Below are positions 51,886-61,403 of a DNA stretch of 64,000 nt, piece after piece. The position numbers and the translations under genes were made by a program. The first letter of the stretch is position 1. Each line of letters opens with the position of its first letter. This DNA is from Tumebacillus lacus. Lineage in GTDB: Bacteria; Bacillota; Bacilli; Tumebacillales; Tumebacillaceae. A model generated the notes under the pieces. The model ran no database searches, had not been told where the DNA came from, and saw only the letters and a list, made by a program, of their open reading frames with translations. Where the stretch lies: the NCBI RefSeq assembly GCF_026410385.1, contig NZ_JAPMLT010000004.1:62001-126000 (forward strand), given 5' to 3'.

Positions 51886-52287
51886 ATGGGTGAGAGTTTT
51901 CTCGGGCGCGGCTGGAAGTTTCCCGTGCAGGTGGATAAAACGACCGGACGTGTCAGGATGTCGGAAGGCGAGGAAGACATCGCCGAGGCGATCAAAGTGT
52001 TGATCTGGACGGCGAAAGGGGAGCGCGTGATGCGCCCGACGTTTGGCTGCGGGATTCATGACTTTGTGTTTGACAATACGGATGAGACCACCCTCCGCCT
52101 GATGGAATCGGCCATCGAGGACGCCATCCTCCAATGGGAACCCCGCGTCCATGAAACGGAAGTCGAGATCCACCGCGACCTGAACACGCCGGGCAAGCTG
52201 GCGATCTCCGTGTCGTACCGCGTGCGCACGACGAACAACCTGTTTAACCAAGTCTACCCCTTCTATCTCCAAGAAGGCGCACAATAA
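51886..52287 (+). CDS. gp25-like baseplate wedge protein (Afp9-type)
   Basis: 133 residues. Family patterns: E-D-I-A-E-A-I-K-V-L-I-W-T, G-E-R-V-M-R-P-T-F-G-C-G, and W-E-P-R-V near residue 85. It nucleates sheath assembly on the baseplate. AGGAGG lies eight bases before the ATG. Confidence 0.94.
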   Translation: MGESFLGRGWKFPVQVDKTTGRVRMSEGEEDIAEAIKVLIWTAKGERVMRPTFGCGIHDFVFDNTDETTLRLMESAIEDAILQWEPRVHETEVEIHRDLNTPGKLAISVSYRVRTTNNLFNQVYPFYLQEGAQ

Positions 52288-52323
52288 CGCTCCACCCACT
52301 AACCGACAGAGGAAGGTTTGCCG

Positions 52324-55300
52324 ATGCAACAGCCACCCCGCATTGACAACCGCACACTCGGCGATCTCGTCGAGCAGATGAAAGAGATGGTGCCGCATTA
52401 CACGCCGGAGTGGCGGTTTTCTCCGGAGGAACCAGACCCCGGCACGGCGCTTTTTTTCCTGTTCGCCGAGATGTTTTTGCAAAACGCGGAACGACTGAAC
52501 CGCGTGCCGATGAAAAATAGGATCGCCTTCTTGAACCTGCTCGATGTCACGCAGCAGGGCGCCAAGGCAGCCCGCTCCCACGTGACGTTCGCACCAAGCG
52601 TTGGCGCCAAAGGGGCGGTGTTGATCCCGGCCGGGACGCGAATTGCGGCGCTTGATCCCGACGGAGGCGACGACGACATTTTATTTGAAACGGAGCAGTC
52701 GATGCTCGTCACCCCGGCGGCGATCTCCGCGCTCTGGCAGGTCTCCCCGGCCCGCGACGTGATCACGGAAATGCCGGGCCTCCCGCTGACGACCCCCGTG
52801 CGCCTGTTCGACCTCGCCGCCGCGACCAACCGTCAGGAACACGCCCTCTATATCGGGCATGACGATCTGTTCCTCGTCGATGGTCCGGCTGAGTTTGAGA
52901 TCGTGCTGCGGCATACGACCGCCCGCTATCTGGAACGCAGTCTCGGAGCCGTATTTGCCAATCCCGAGCACATCGAATGGCTGTACAGCACCGACGAAGG
53001 CTGGGAGCCGTTTGATCAGGTGATCAGCGATGAAAATCGTCTCACGCTGCGCAAACGTGGTCAGACACCGCTCGCCCTCCGCGAGATCGACGGGCAGACC
53101 CGCCGCTGGGTGCAAGGCCGGGTCAAACCGGGCAAGCTCCCGAGGATGTTGGCCGACCATGAGAGTCTGTTGCTGAACGGCGTGCGCGTAAAAGCGGCCT
53201 CCCTCGATCTCGACGGACGGGGCGGGTCGGCTCCCGATGTGTTGTTCTTCAACGATACGGAGGTGGAGGCGAAGTCCTGCTACCCGTTCGGGGAGTTTTT
53301 CGCACCGTACGGGGTGTTCTACATCGCCTCCCGGGAAGCCCTGAGCAAAAAAGGGGCCGAGGTGGAGCTCACATTTCGCCTGCAAGCGGAACGCAAGCGG
53401 CTGATCGAGGAAGAAGAACCGCCGATCCGCTTCAAATGGGTGATGCGGGAAGAGGAGTTTGAACGCAAAAAGGTGCCGGAAGCGTCGATCCGCACGGTGC
53501 ATTGGGAGTATTGGAACGGGACGGCGTGGGTGCGGCTCACCGGCGAGTCGGAGGCGGAAGAACTCTTTTACAAACCGGGTGAAGAGTCGGCACGGGAACA
53601 GACGGTGCGCTTCATCTGCCCGGAAGATCTGGCGGAGACGTTTGTCAACGGGGTGTTCCAGCACTGGATACGCGCCCGCGTGGATCAGATCGACAATCTG
53701 TATGCCAACAATCCGATCTATCTGACGCCGAAGATCCAAGACCTGCGTCTCGCGTACCGCTCGGTCGAAGGCGTGGCTGTCGAGACGCTTCTGACGCAGA
53801 ACAACATGGAGTGGGTCGACCAAACGATGCCCGCGAAACGGGAGCAGGCGCTGTTCCAGCCGTTCTACGGACCGGGGCACAAACATCCGGCGTTGTATCT
53901 CGGCTTTGCCGTGCCGCCGCAAAAAGGACCGATCCGGCTGTACGTGTCGCTGGAGGCGCAAGAGTTCACCGGCGCGACTCCGGTGTGGGACTGGGAGTAT
54001 CTGCGCCGCGACGGGGCGGCCTTCAAGTGGGAGCGGCTGAAAGTGATCGATGAGACGCTCGGATTTTCCCGCAGCGGGACGGTACAGTTTGTCGGGCCGT
54101 CCGATCTGACGCACAGCACGCTGTTCCAGCAGGATCTCTACTGGTTGCGCGCGGTCAATCGCGACGATGCGGTGGAGCGTCGGCCGCTGACGGCGTTGCC
54201 GCTCATCGAAGGGCTGCACCTCAACACCGTATCGGTCGTCCAGCAGGACAGCGTGCGCGGCGAAACGCCAGGGCTGGTGCTGCGTGACGGAGCGGAACAA
54301 TACGTACTGACGCGCACGCCGGTGCTCGGTGAGGAGATCTGGGTCGAGGAGACGGGCGAGATCTCCGAGCGGGAGGTCGCCGCTCTGGAAGCGGAAGATG
54401 CGAGCGGCGTCAGGGTGGTGCGCGACTCGGAGGAGCAGGTGATCCGCGTCGATGTGCGCTGGAGCCCGGTCGAGACGTTTGACGAATCGGGGCCGGAGGA
54501 TCGCCATTATCTGATCAACCGCACGACGGGACGGTTTGCGTTTGGCGACGGCACGCACGGCAAAAAGCCGAAGCCGCTGCCGGAGCGGATCACCGTCGAC
54601 TACAAAGTGATCGCCGGCCGCCGGGGCAACGTCGAGGCGAATGCGATCACGGAGTTGCAAAAGTCGATCGCGTTTATCGACCATGTCCGCAACCCGATCC
54701 CGGCGATCGGCGGCGGGGATCGCGAGCCGCTGGAGCAGGCGATGGCCCGCGGCCCGCAACTGGTGCGCCACCGGGGCAAAGGGGTGACGGTCGAGGACTT
54801 CGAATGGCTGGCCCGGCAGGCCTATCCGGATCTCGCCAAGGTCAAATGCCTGAAAGGGTACAACGCCCGGATGGAAAAAGTGCCCGGCCACATCGCGCTC
54901 GTGCTGCTGAGCAAAAGCGGCCCCGGCCATCTGCGGTCGTTCCGCGAGATGAAGGGGGCGGTGCTCTCCTATCTGGAAGCGCGCATCCCGAACACGATCC
55001 TAGGCACGGGACGTCTGCAAGTGATCGAGCCGTGCTATCTGGAGATCTCGATTCATGCCCATCTGATCGCCCGCACGATGGACGAGGTGGTGCCGGCGGA
55101 GCAGGAGGCGTTGGATCGACTGACCCGTTTTCTCCATCCGATTCGAGGCAATCACGACGGCAAGGGCTGGGAGATCGGGCAACCGCTCCACGTCTCCGCG
55201 TTTTATGCGCTGCTCAAATCGGTGACCGGCATAAGGCAGGTCAAATCGCTGGCGATGACGGTGCACAAGGTGGAGGGCGACGCGCGCACGGAACTGCATG

Positions 55301-55371
55301 TGGAGCAGGTCGCCCAACTGCCGCACGGGATCGTCGTCAGCGGCGCGCACCGGGTGACGGTGGATCTGTAG
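52324..55371 (+). CDS. Baseplate J-like protein 1 (Afp11-type)
   Basis: 1015 residues. Begins P-P-R-I-D-N-R-T and W-R-F-S-P-E-E-P-D-P-G-T-A-L, the usual opening of large eCIS baseplate proteins. It has G-R-F-A-F-G-D-G-T-H-G near residue 740, then V-D-Y-K-V-I-A-G-R-R-G-N-V and the gpJ-like E-D-F-E-W-L-A-R-Q-A-Y. ATG 52324 is preferred over TTG 52318 for spacing to GAGGAAGG. Forms the wedge of the baseplate with the next protein. Confidence 0.92.
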   Translation: MQQPPRIDNRTLGDLVEQMKEMVPHYTPEWRFSPEEPDPGTALFFLFAEMFLQNAERLNRVPMKNRIAFLNLLDVTQQGAKAARSHVTFAPSVGAKGAVLIPAGTRIAALDPDGGDDDILFETEQSMLVTPAAISALWQVSPARDVITEMPGLPLTTPVRLFDLAAATNRQEHALYIGHDDLFLVDGPAEFEIVLRHTTARYLERSLGAVFANPEHIEWLYSTDEGWEPFDQVISDENRLTLRKRGQTPLALREIDGQTRRWVQGRVKPGKLPRMLADHESLLLNGVRVKAASLDLDGRGGSAPDVLFFNDTEVEAKSCYPFGEFFAPYGVFYIASREALSKKGAEVELTFRLQAERKRLIEEEEPPIRFKWVMREEEFERKKVPEASIRTVHWEYWNGTAWVRLTGESEAEELFYKPGEESAREQTVRFICPEDLAETFVNGVFQHWIRARVDQIDNLYANNPIYLTPKIQDLRLAYRSVEGVAVETLLTQNNMEWVDQTMPAKREQALFQPFYGPGHKHPALYLGFAVPPQKGPIRLYVSLEAQEFTGATPVWDWEYLRRDGAAFKWERLKVIDETLGFSRSGTVQFVGPSDLTHSTLFQQDLYWLRAVNRDDAVERRPLTALPLIEGLHLNTVSVVQQDSVRGETPGLVLRDGAEQYVLTRTPVLGEEIWVEETGEISEREVAALEAEDASGVRVVRDSEEQVIRVDVRWSPVETFDESGPEDRHYLINRTTGRFAFGDGTHGKKPKPLPERITVDYKVIAGRRGNVEANAITELQKSIAFIDHVRNPIPAIGGGDREPLEQAMARGPQLVRHRGKGVTVEDFEWLARQAYPDLAKVKCLKGYNARMEKVPGHIALVLLSKSGPGHLRSFREMKGAVLSYLEARIPNTILGTGRLQVIEPCYLEISIHAHLIARTMDEVVPAEQEALDRLTRFLHPIRGNHDGKGWEIGQPLHVSAFYALLKSVTGIRQVKSLAMTVHKVEGDARTELHVEQVAQLPHGIVVSGAHRVTVDL

Positions 55372-55409
55372 AACTGCAACAAGAAGGAAAGAAAGCGAGG
55401 TGAGGCCGC

Positions 55410-57590
55410 ATGTTGCCCGTACCCAATCTGGATGACCGTCTGTTTGAAGAGATCGTCGGCGATGCCCGCAAGATGATCCCCAAGCTGTTCCCGCAGTGGA
55501 CAGACGAAAACGCCCACGACCCCGGCATCACGATGATGGAACTGTTCTCGTGGCTGGCGGAGATGCAGCAGTATTATCTGAACCGCGTGACGCGAAAAAA
55601 CGAGTTGAAATTTCTCAAACTGCTCGGCGTGCAACTGCGTCCGGCGGCCTGTGCCCGCACCGATGTGACGTTTGACCGGATCGGGTCGCACCTGCGTCTG
55701 CCGCCGGGGATGAAACTGGAGGCGAATGACCTCACGTTTGAGACGGAGGAGGGGCTGTGGCTGCTTCCGGCCCGGATCGAGCGCGTGCTGGTGCAGACCG
55801 ATGCGGATGCGTATGATTTTACCTCGGCGAACGGAAACGGAAAGGTGACGTACTTCGCGTTCGGGGCGGAGGCGAGAAAAGGCAATCGGCTGTTGGTCGG
55901 GTTTGATCAGGAACTGCCGAGCGGCCGGCCGTTTGCGCTGACTGTCAGGTTGTATGAGGGCTATCCGATTCCGATGGGGCCGCTCACGGAGGAGCATGGG
56001 GATGTCTGCCATCCGTCCGCCCGCGTGGTGTGGAGCTACTTTGGGGAAGCGGGGTGGCAGGAGATCGAGCCTTTGCAGGACGAGACGGCGCATCTGTCCC
56101 GGAGCGGGCGGATCACGTTCACGCTCCCCGCTGCGATGCGCGAAACGACGGTGCATCCGGCGACCGATCTCCCGCGGTATTGGCTGCGCTGCACGGTGGA
56201 GCAGGCGGGGTACGAACTGCCGCCCAAAGTCGAGGTGATCGAGCTGAACACGATCTCGGCGGTGCATCGCGACACGCAGAGCGAGACGTTTTCCTTTGAC
56301 AGCGAAGGGACGGCGGAGCAGACGTTCACGGTGGAGCACGCCCTCGCCTTTTTTGAAGAGGTCGAGGTGCAGGTGCGAGCCGGAGAGGACGGCACGTGGC
56401 GGTCCTGGGCGTTTGACGCGGAGCGCGAGGCAGAGGCGGCGGTGACCAAGATCCGCTGCCTGGAGACGCCGCCCGCTGGTGCCGACACGGTGCGGGTGAT
56501 CGCCTTCACCGGAGAGTTTGCGGCAGATCGGTGGATCGGACGAAGCAACGGACTGCCCAAGCAGCGGTTTTTGCTGCCGTTCCAGCAGGTGTTGCCGGAG
56601 ACGATGCTGTTGCAAGTCGGGGTGCGCGACCCGTTCACAGGCGAACAACTGTGGGAGGACTGGACGTGCGTCGAGGACTTTGACCGGTCGGAAGCGGAGG
56701 ATCGCCATTTTCTGTATCTGCCCGAGACGGGGGAGATCGTGTTCGGCGACAACGAGGCGGGATTGATCCCGGAAAGCGACGAAGAGCCGAACCTGCGCTT
56801 GATCCGGTTGGCTCTCGGCGGCGGGGTGCGGGGCAATGTGCAGAAGGGCTTGATCCGGGCGGTGGAAGCGGATGACGCGCCGTACGCGACGCTCGGTGTG
56901 CACAACCGCGACCACGCGTACGGCGGCGCGGAACGCGAGACGCTGGAAGAGGCGAAGGCGCGGATCAGACGGGACCTGAAACAGTCGCATCGCGCGGTCG
57001 CCGACGCCGACTTTGAGCGGATCGCCAAACGGACGCCGGGTCTGCGCGTGGCGCGGGCGAAGGCGATCCCGCACTATCGCGTCGGCATGCGTGAAGGATC
57101 GCCCGCTGCGGATAACGTGGTGACGGTGGTGGCCGTGCCGTACAACGAGGAGAAAAAACCGCTGCCGAGCCCCGGATTTCTGCAGACGGTACAGGAGTAC
57201 GTGGACCGTCACCGGTTGCTGACCACCGAGGTGGAGGTCGTGCCGCCGGTGTATGTGGCGGTGACGGTGCAGGCGTCGGTGGTCGTCGATCCGGCGCGGC
57301 AGGCCCAAGCGAGGGCGCAGATCCAGGAGGCGTTGCACCGCTGTCTCGATCCGCTAAACGATGAGGACCATTCGACAGGCTGGGCGTTTGGTCAGCCGGT
57401 CTACCGGGCGGATGTGTACAGCGTCATCCATGGGCTGCCCGGGGTGGAGTACATCCAAGACCTGCGACTCGAAGCATCGGGGCCGGGGTCTTACGTAGAT
57501 GCCAGCGGCGATGTGCGGCTGCCGTTGCACGGATTGGTGTATTCCGGCGAGCACCGGATCGAGTGGATTTTGCTCGACAGCAGGAGCTAG
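55410..57590 (+). CDS. Baseplate J-like protein 2 (Afp12-type)
   Basis: 726 residues. N-terminal P-N-L-D-D-R-L-F-E-E-I-V and D-P-G-I-T-M-M-E-L-F-S-W-L match the family. The gpJ core follows near residue 445 (F-G-D-N-E-A-G), with D-F-E-R-I-A-K-R-T-P-G near residue 535. GAGGTGAGG lies upstream of the ATG. Paired with the preceding protein in the wedge. Confidence 0.92.
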   Translation: MLPVPNLDDRLFEEIVGDARKMIPKLFPQWTDENAHDPGITMMELFSWLAEMQQYYLNRVTRKNELKFLKLLGVQLRPAACARTDVTFDRIGSHLRLPPGMKLEANDLTFETEEGLWLLPARIERVLVQTDADAYDFTSANGNGKVTYFAFGAEARKGNRLLVGFDQELPSGRPFALTVRLYEGYPIPMGPLTEEHGDVCHPSARVVWSYFGEAGWQEIEPLQDETAHLSRSGRITFTLPAAMRETTVHPATDLPRYWLRCTVEQAGYELPPKVEVIELNTISAVHRDTQSETFSFDSEGTAEQTFTVEHALAFFEEVEVQVRAGEDGTWRSWAFDAEREAEAAVTKIRCLETPPAGADTVRVIAFTGEFAADRWIGRSNGLPKQRFLLPFQQVLPETMLLQVGVRDPFTGEQLWEDWTCVEDFDRSEAEDRHFLYLPETGEIVFGDNEAGLIPESDEEPNLRLIRLALGGGVRGNVQKGLIRAVEADDAPYATLGVHNRDHAYGGAERETLEEAKARIRRDLKQSHRAVADADFERIAKRTPGLRVARAKAIPHYRVGMREGSPAADNVVTVVAVPYNEEKKPLPSPGFLQTVQEYVDRHRLLTTEVEVVPPVYVAVTVQASVVVDPARQAQARAQIQEALHRCLDPLNDEDHSTGWAFGQPVYRADVYSVIHGLPGVEYIQDLRLEASGPGSYVDASGDVRLPLHGLVYSGEHRIEWILLDSRS

Positions 57591-57619
57591 AGCGGGGAGA
57601 CGGGGGGAGGTGGAACGAC

Positions 57620-59698
57620 ATGTATCAAGAGGGGCTGTTTTTCTCGCTGAACAAAAGGCGGGACTGGCAAAAGGGCACGGCGTACAACGTCGAGATCGCC
57701 GACGAAGGACTGCAACTGGAGCAAGTGACGCGCTACGGCTATGAGCACCACATCCGGCTGGACGCGATCGGTCTGCCGGACGCCGTGAAAAATCTTTGGC
57801 TCGACCGCGACGGTCGGCTGATGATGCTCGATCAAGAGGCGGCGGTGTGGCGGTATGACACGCGCAACCAGCACGTCGAGCATCTGTTCACCGCCGGACA
57901 CGGGCAATTTACCGTCCGGGCTCATCTCTGCGTGCAGGACGACCTTCTGCTCGTGGCCGACCGTCGGGGGGCACATCGCCTGACCGCGTTTTCGCTGCTC
58001 AACAGCCAGGTGATGTGGACGCTCGATGAGGCGGACGGACACGCGCTGGAGCCGTTGGGACTGGTCGCGGATCGGCAGTCTGTTTATCTGCTCACGGCAC
58101 AAAAAGGGACGGATCGACTCGCCCTTTTACAGTTCGACCGCAATGGCAGCACGGTGCGGCGGGTGGAGCATGACCTGTTGACGCTGACGAGCGGCAGACG
58201 GAGCTATGCGGTCGCCGTCTCGCCGGACGGCGAGACGCTGTGGGTGCTCGACCGCGTGCGAAAGCGGGTGATCGGGCTGACGTTGGACGGAGAGCTGCGG
58301 TCGTATTTTTCGTTGAAGGACATCCAAGATCCGACCGGGCTGGTCGTCGACGGAAAGGGTCGTCTCTATGTGAGCGACGGTCTGAGCGAAGACCATCGGA
58401 GTCGGGGGGACGCGTTCGTCCGGCAGTTCTCGCCGCAGGGTCAGTTTCTCGATCCGGTCTCCGGCTACCGGGGGCAGGTGGACAAGCTGATGATCGACGG
58501 AGAAGGCAATCTGTACCTCGCCAACGAGGACGCGTACACCGTCACCAAACTCGTGCAAAAGCCAAGGCCACGCCCGCTGCCCGCTCTCGGTGCGGCGGAG
58601 GGGTACCAAGGCTACCAAGGGGCGTTCATCACGCACGCGCTGGACAGCACGACGACGGAGACGATCTGGCACAAGATCCAGTTGGAGCTCGATCTGTCCG
58701 ACGAGACGCAGCTGCGCGTGTCGTTCTACTCCTCCGACAGCAAAAAAGTCTATGTTGGCGGCGGCATCTCCCGTGACATGGACGAGTACATGCGCGACCC
58801 GTCGATCTCCCAAAAGGAAAAGCTCGACCGGGTGCGCCACCTCTGGTCGGAGCCGATCCTCAACCCGCGGGATGCGCTGCTCTTTCACGCAAAAGGCCGC
58901 TATCTGTGGCTGCGGATCGAGTGGAGCGGCAGTGATATGAGGACGCCGCTCCTGCGGCGGTTGAGGGTGTGGTTCCCGCGTTCGTCGTATCTGGAGTATC
59001 TGCCCGCCGTGTTTCAAGAGCATGCGGAGAGCCGGGACTTTCTGGAGCGCTATCTGTCGCTGTTTGAGACGTTTTTCGCGGAGATGGAGACAAAGATCGA
59101 CGGCATCGCCCGCTATTTTGATGCGGATGCCGCGCCGCCGGAGTTTCTCAACTGGCTCTCCTCGTGGCTCGGGCTCGCCACCGACGAGAGCTGGCCGGAG
59201 GAACTCGTGCGCGAGTTGATCCGCTATGCGCCGGTGCTGTTTAAGCAACGGGGCACTCCGGCCGGGCTGCGGGGGCTGATCCGTCTCTTTACCGGACATG
59301 AGCCGATCTTGATCGAGTATCACCACTATCGCAAACTGCTGAACAACCCGGAGTTTCGCGAGCGGATGCACCGCCTGTACGGGGATCATCCGTGGCAGTT
59401 CACGGTGCTGCTCTCCGCCGATGCGATCCGCTCCGAGCGCGATCTGCTGATGGTGCAGCGCATCATCGACATCGAGACCCCGGCGTTTGCCGAGTCCAAA
59501 TTGGTCCTGCTCGAACCGCGCATCTATCTGGAGGCGCACAGTTATCTGGAGATCAACTCCGTGCTGTCGGAGCCGGGTCTTCTGACGCTGGATGAAAAAT
59601 CATCGATGCCGTTCCACACGGCGCTGAAAGTCGACGAAGACTGGAAAAACCGCATCGATCTGCTGTCCCGCCTGGATCTGGACGAGACGTGGAGCTAG
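57620..59698 (+). CDS. Beta-propeller plus phage tail protein I-like baseplate/fibre-attachment protein
   Basis: 692 residues. The first ~330 residues have repeated L-x-V-D-x-x-G-x-L-Y/W patterns of a beta-propeller (W-V-L-D-R-V, then Y-V-S-D-G and Y-L-A-N-E-D). The last ~220 residues carry the tail-protein block Y-L-E-Y-L-P-A-V-F and F-L-N-W-L-S-S-W-L-G, then K-Q-R-G-T-P-A-G-L-R-G-L. ATG 57620 has GGGGAGGTGG upstream. The propeller could bind sugars or receptors, taking the place of a fibre. Confidence 0.82.
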   Translation: MYQEGLFFSLNKRRDWQKGTAYNVEIADEGLQLEQVTRYGYEHHIRLDAIGLPDAVKNLWLDRDGRLMMLDQEAAVWRYDTRNQHVEHLFTAGHGQFTVRAHLCVQDDLLLVADRRGAHRLTAFSLLNSQVMWTLDEADGHALEPLGLVADRQSVYLLTAQKGTDRLALLQFDRNGSTVRRVEHDLLTLTSGRRSYAVAVSPDGETLWVLDRVRKRVIGLTLDGELRSYFSLKDIQDPTGLVVDGKGRLYVSDGLSEDHRSRGDAFVRQFSPQGQFLDPVSGYRGQVDKLMIDGEGNLYLANEDAYTVTKLVQKPRPRPLPALGAAEGYQGYQGAFITHALDSTTTETIWHKIQLELDLSDETQLRVSFYSSDSKKVYVGGGISRDMDEYMRDPSISQKEKLDRVRHLWSEPILNPRDALLFHAKGRYLWLRIEWSGSDMRTPLLRRLRVWFPRSSYLEYLPAVFQEHAESRDFLERYLSLFETFFAEMETKIDGIARYFDADAAPPEFLNWLSSWLGLATDESWPEELVRELIRYAPVLFKQRGTPAGLRGLIRLFTGHEPILIEYHHYRKLLNNPEFRERMHRLYGDHPWQFTVLLSADAIRSERDLLMVQRIIDIETPAFAESKLVLLEPRIYLEAHSYLEINSVLSEPGLLTLDEKSSMPFHTALKVDEDWKNRIDLLSRLDLDETWS

Positions 59699-59723
59699 AT
59701 GAAGGAGAAGGAGTAGAAGCGAT

Positions 59724-61391
59724 ATGAACAATCCGATCAAATACCCGTTTGAGCGCAACAGTTATTTTTACGGCAAGCTGCTGACGGTGCGTGACTTCGA
59801 ATCGGAGCAGCAGTATGTGAACGACAAGCGGCGTCTCCTGAACCGGCTCCTGTTTGGCTCCGGGATCGTCACGGGACTGCAGGTGGTGCGCGTCGACGAC
59901 AAGCAGATCACCGTCGAAGCCGGGGTCGCCATCGACCGCTACGGACGGGAGATCGTCGTGCCGGCTCCCCGCAAACTCCAGCTTTCCACGATCAAGGGAT
60001 TTTCCAACAACAACTATGAGCAGGATGTGTACGTCACGCTCTCCTACGTGGAAAAAGGCAAGGAAGGGGTCAACCCGGTCACGCATTCCGCCATCGTCGA
60101 TGACAAGGAGATGAAATTCAGCCGCGTGCTGGAGGAGTACGCCATCGAGGTGAAGGAGCAGGCGCCAAACCCGGATGATTTTGACGATCTCAATCTGACG
60201 CACTCCTACTCGGTGCTGCATGAGGACGAGCAGGTGCGCGTGTTGCATATCGTGCCCCGCTATGTGCAGGTCGGGACGACGTTCGAAGGGCGCGTCGTCG
60301 TGGAAAAGACGGTGAAGACGCCGGATGTCACCCTGCTGTTTGAAGTGAACGGCGAGGAGTGCTATCTGCCGGGCAACGCGCAGGGCAAGGTGGTCTTTGA
60401 TACATTTGAATCGGGCAGTTACACGCTCAAAGCCGGTCTCAAGCCGGGCATCAACGGGCAGGTGCTGATCCCGGCGGGCACGGCGGTGCTGACGTACGGC
60501 GACCGCCGCATCGAGATCCCGCATCACGACATTCGCCATGCGTTCGAGCTGGTCGAAGGCGCGGTGGAGGCGCGGATCGAGCGGGCGTTTTATGAGCGCA
60601 AATTTGATCAGGTGATGCGGCCGATGGATCACACGAAAAACTGCATCTATCTGGCGAAAGTGCGGCTGACGCGCGTCGACGACGTGAACTACACCATCGA
60701 GGAGGTCGTGCCCGCTCCGTTTGGCGAATATATCTGCAACAGTTCGCTGTTGCGCAAGATCGGTAGCAACGGGGTCGGCGGCGTGACGGAAGGGGCATCG
60801 TTTGGTGTGCATGCAAAGGCCGCGTGGCTGAAGGCGGGGGAGGAGCCGAGTTTGGAGGCTTCGTTTGACCGCCGCACGCAGCAGTTGCACATGGCGCTCG
60901 GTGTCCCGGCTCCGGCCAAGGTGGAGGAGCGGCTGAAGGTGACGACCGGCACGGTCGACCTGCCGCTGACACCGCCAGTCAGGCACGGGCTCAATCCGTT
61001 TGCGCGGCTGTCGTCGCACAGCTACTCGACGGAGATCGAGCATGGGCTGGGTCTGGGTCCGGTGCGGATCGAACTCGGGGTGGAGGAGTCGAGCGAGAAC
61101 GCGGTCGCCGACATGCTCGACCGAGGGGACCGGCTGTTCTGCGGTGAGGCCGATGTGTTTCGGGAGAGCGAGTTTGACCCGGACACGCCGGATGTGACGC
61201 TGGGGGCGGTCGTGTATCCGAAGAAGGGGACGTTCCGCGTCGGGCTGCGGCTGAACCAGCACACCGACCGCACCTCGATCCGCCTGCGGTGGTGGGCGTA
61301 TCAGACGGTGGATGGAGAGGTGCGGGCTGCACAGTTGCAGACCGCGTACAAACAGATCGCCGAGACGGATTCCGTGACACCGGAATCGTAG
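59724..61391 (+). CDS. eCIS accessory protein of unknown function
   Basis: 555 residues. Opening F-Y-G-K-L-L-T-V-R-D-F-E-S-E-Q-Q-Y and R-L-L-N-R-L-L-F-G-S-G-I-V-T-G-L is a pattern I associate with proteins near eCIS baseplate genes. Long beta-rich remainder with a region of charged helices near residues 265-330. No membrane segment. Possibly a baseplate-peripheral or fibre-like protein. Confidence 0.7.
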   Translation: MNNPIKYPFERNSYFYGKLLTVRDFESEQQYVNDKRRLLNRLLFGSGIVTGLQVVRVDDKQITVEAGVAIDRYGREIVVPAPRKLQLSTIKGFSNNNYEQDVYVTLSYVEKGKEGVNPVTHSAIVDDKEMKFSRVLEEYAIEVKEQAPNPDDFDDLNLTHSYSVLHEDEQVRVLHIVPRYVQVGTTFEGRVVVEKTVKTPDVTLLFEVNGEECYLPGNAQGKVVFDTFESGSYTLKAGLKPGINGQVLIPAGTAVLTYGDRRIEIPHHDIRHAFELVEGAVEARIERAFYERKFDQVMRPMDHTKNCIYLAKVRLTRVDDVNYTIEEVVPAPFGEYICNSSLLRKIGSNGVGGVTEGASFGVHAKAAWLKAGEEPSLEASFDRRTQQLHMALGVPAPAKVEERLKVTTGTVDLPLTPPVRHGLNPFARLSSHSYSTEIEHGLGLGPVRIELGVEESSENAVADMLDRGDRLFCGEADVFRESEFDPDTPDVTLGAVVYPKKGTFRVGLRLNQHTDRTSIRLRWWAYQTVDGEVRAAQLQTAYKQIAETDSVTPES

Positions 61392-61403
61392 GAGGAGAAG
61401 CCC

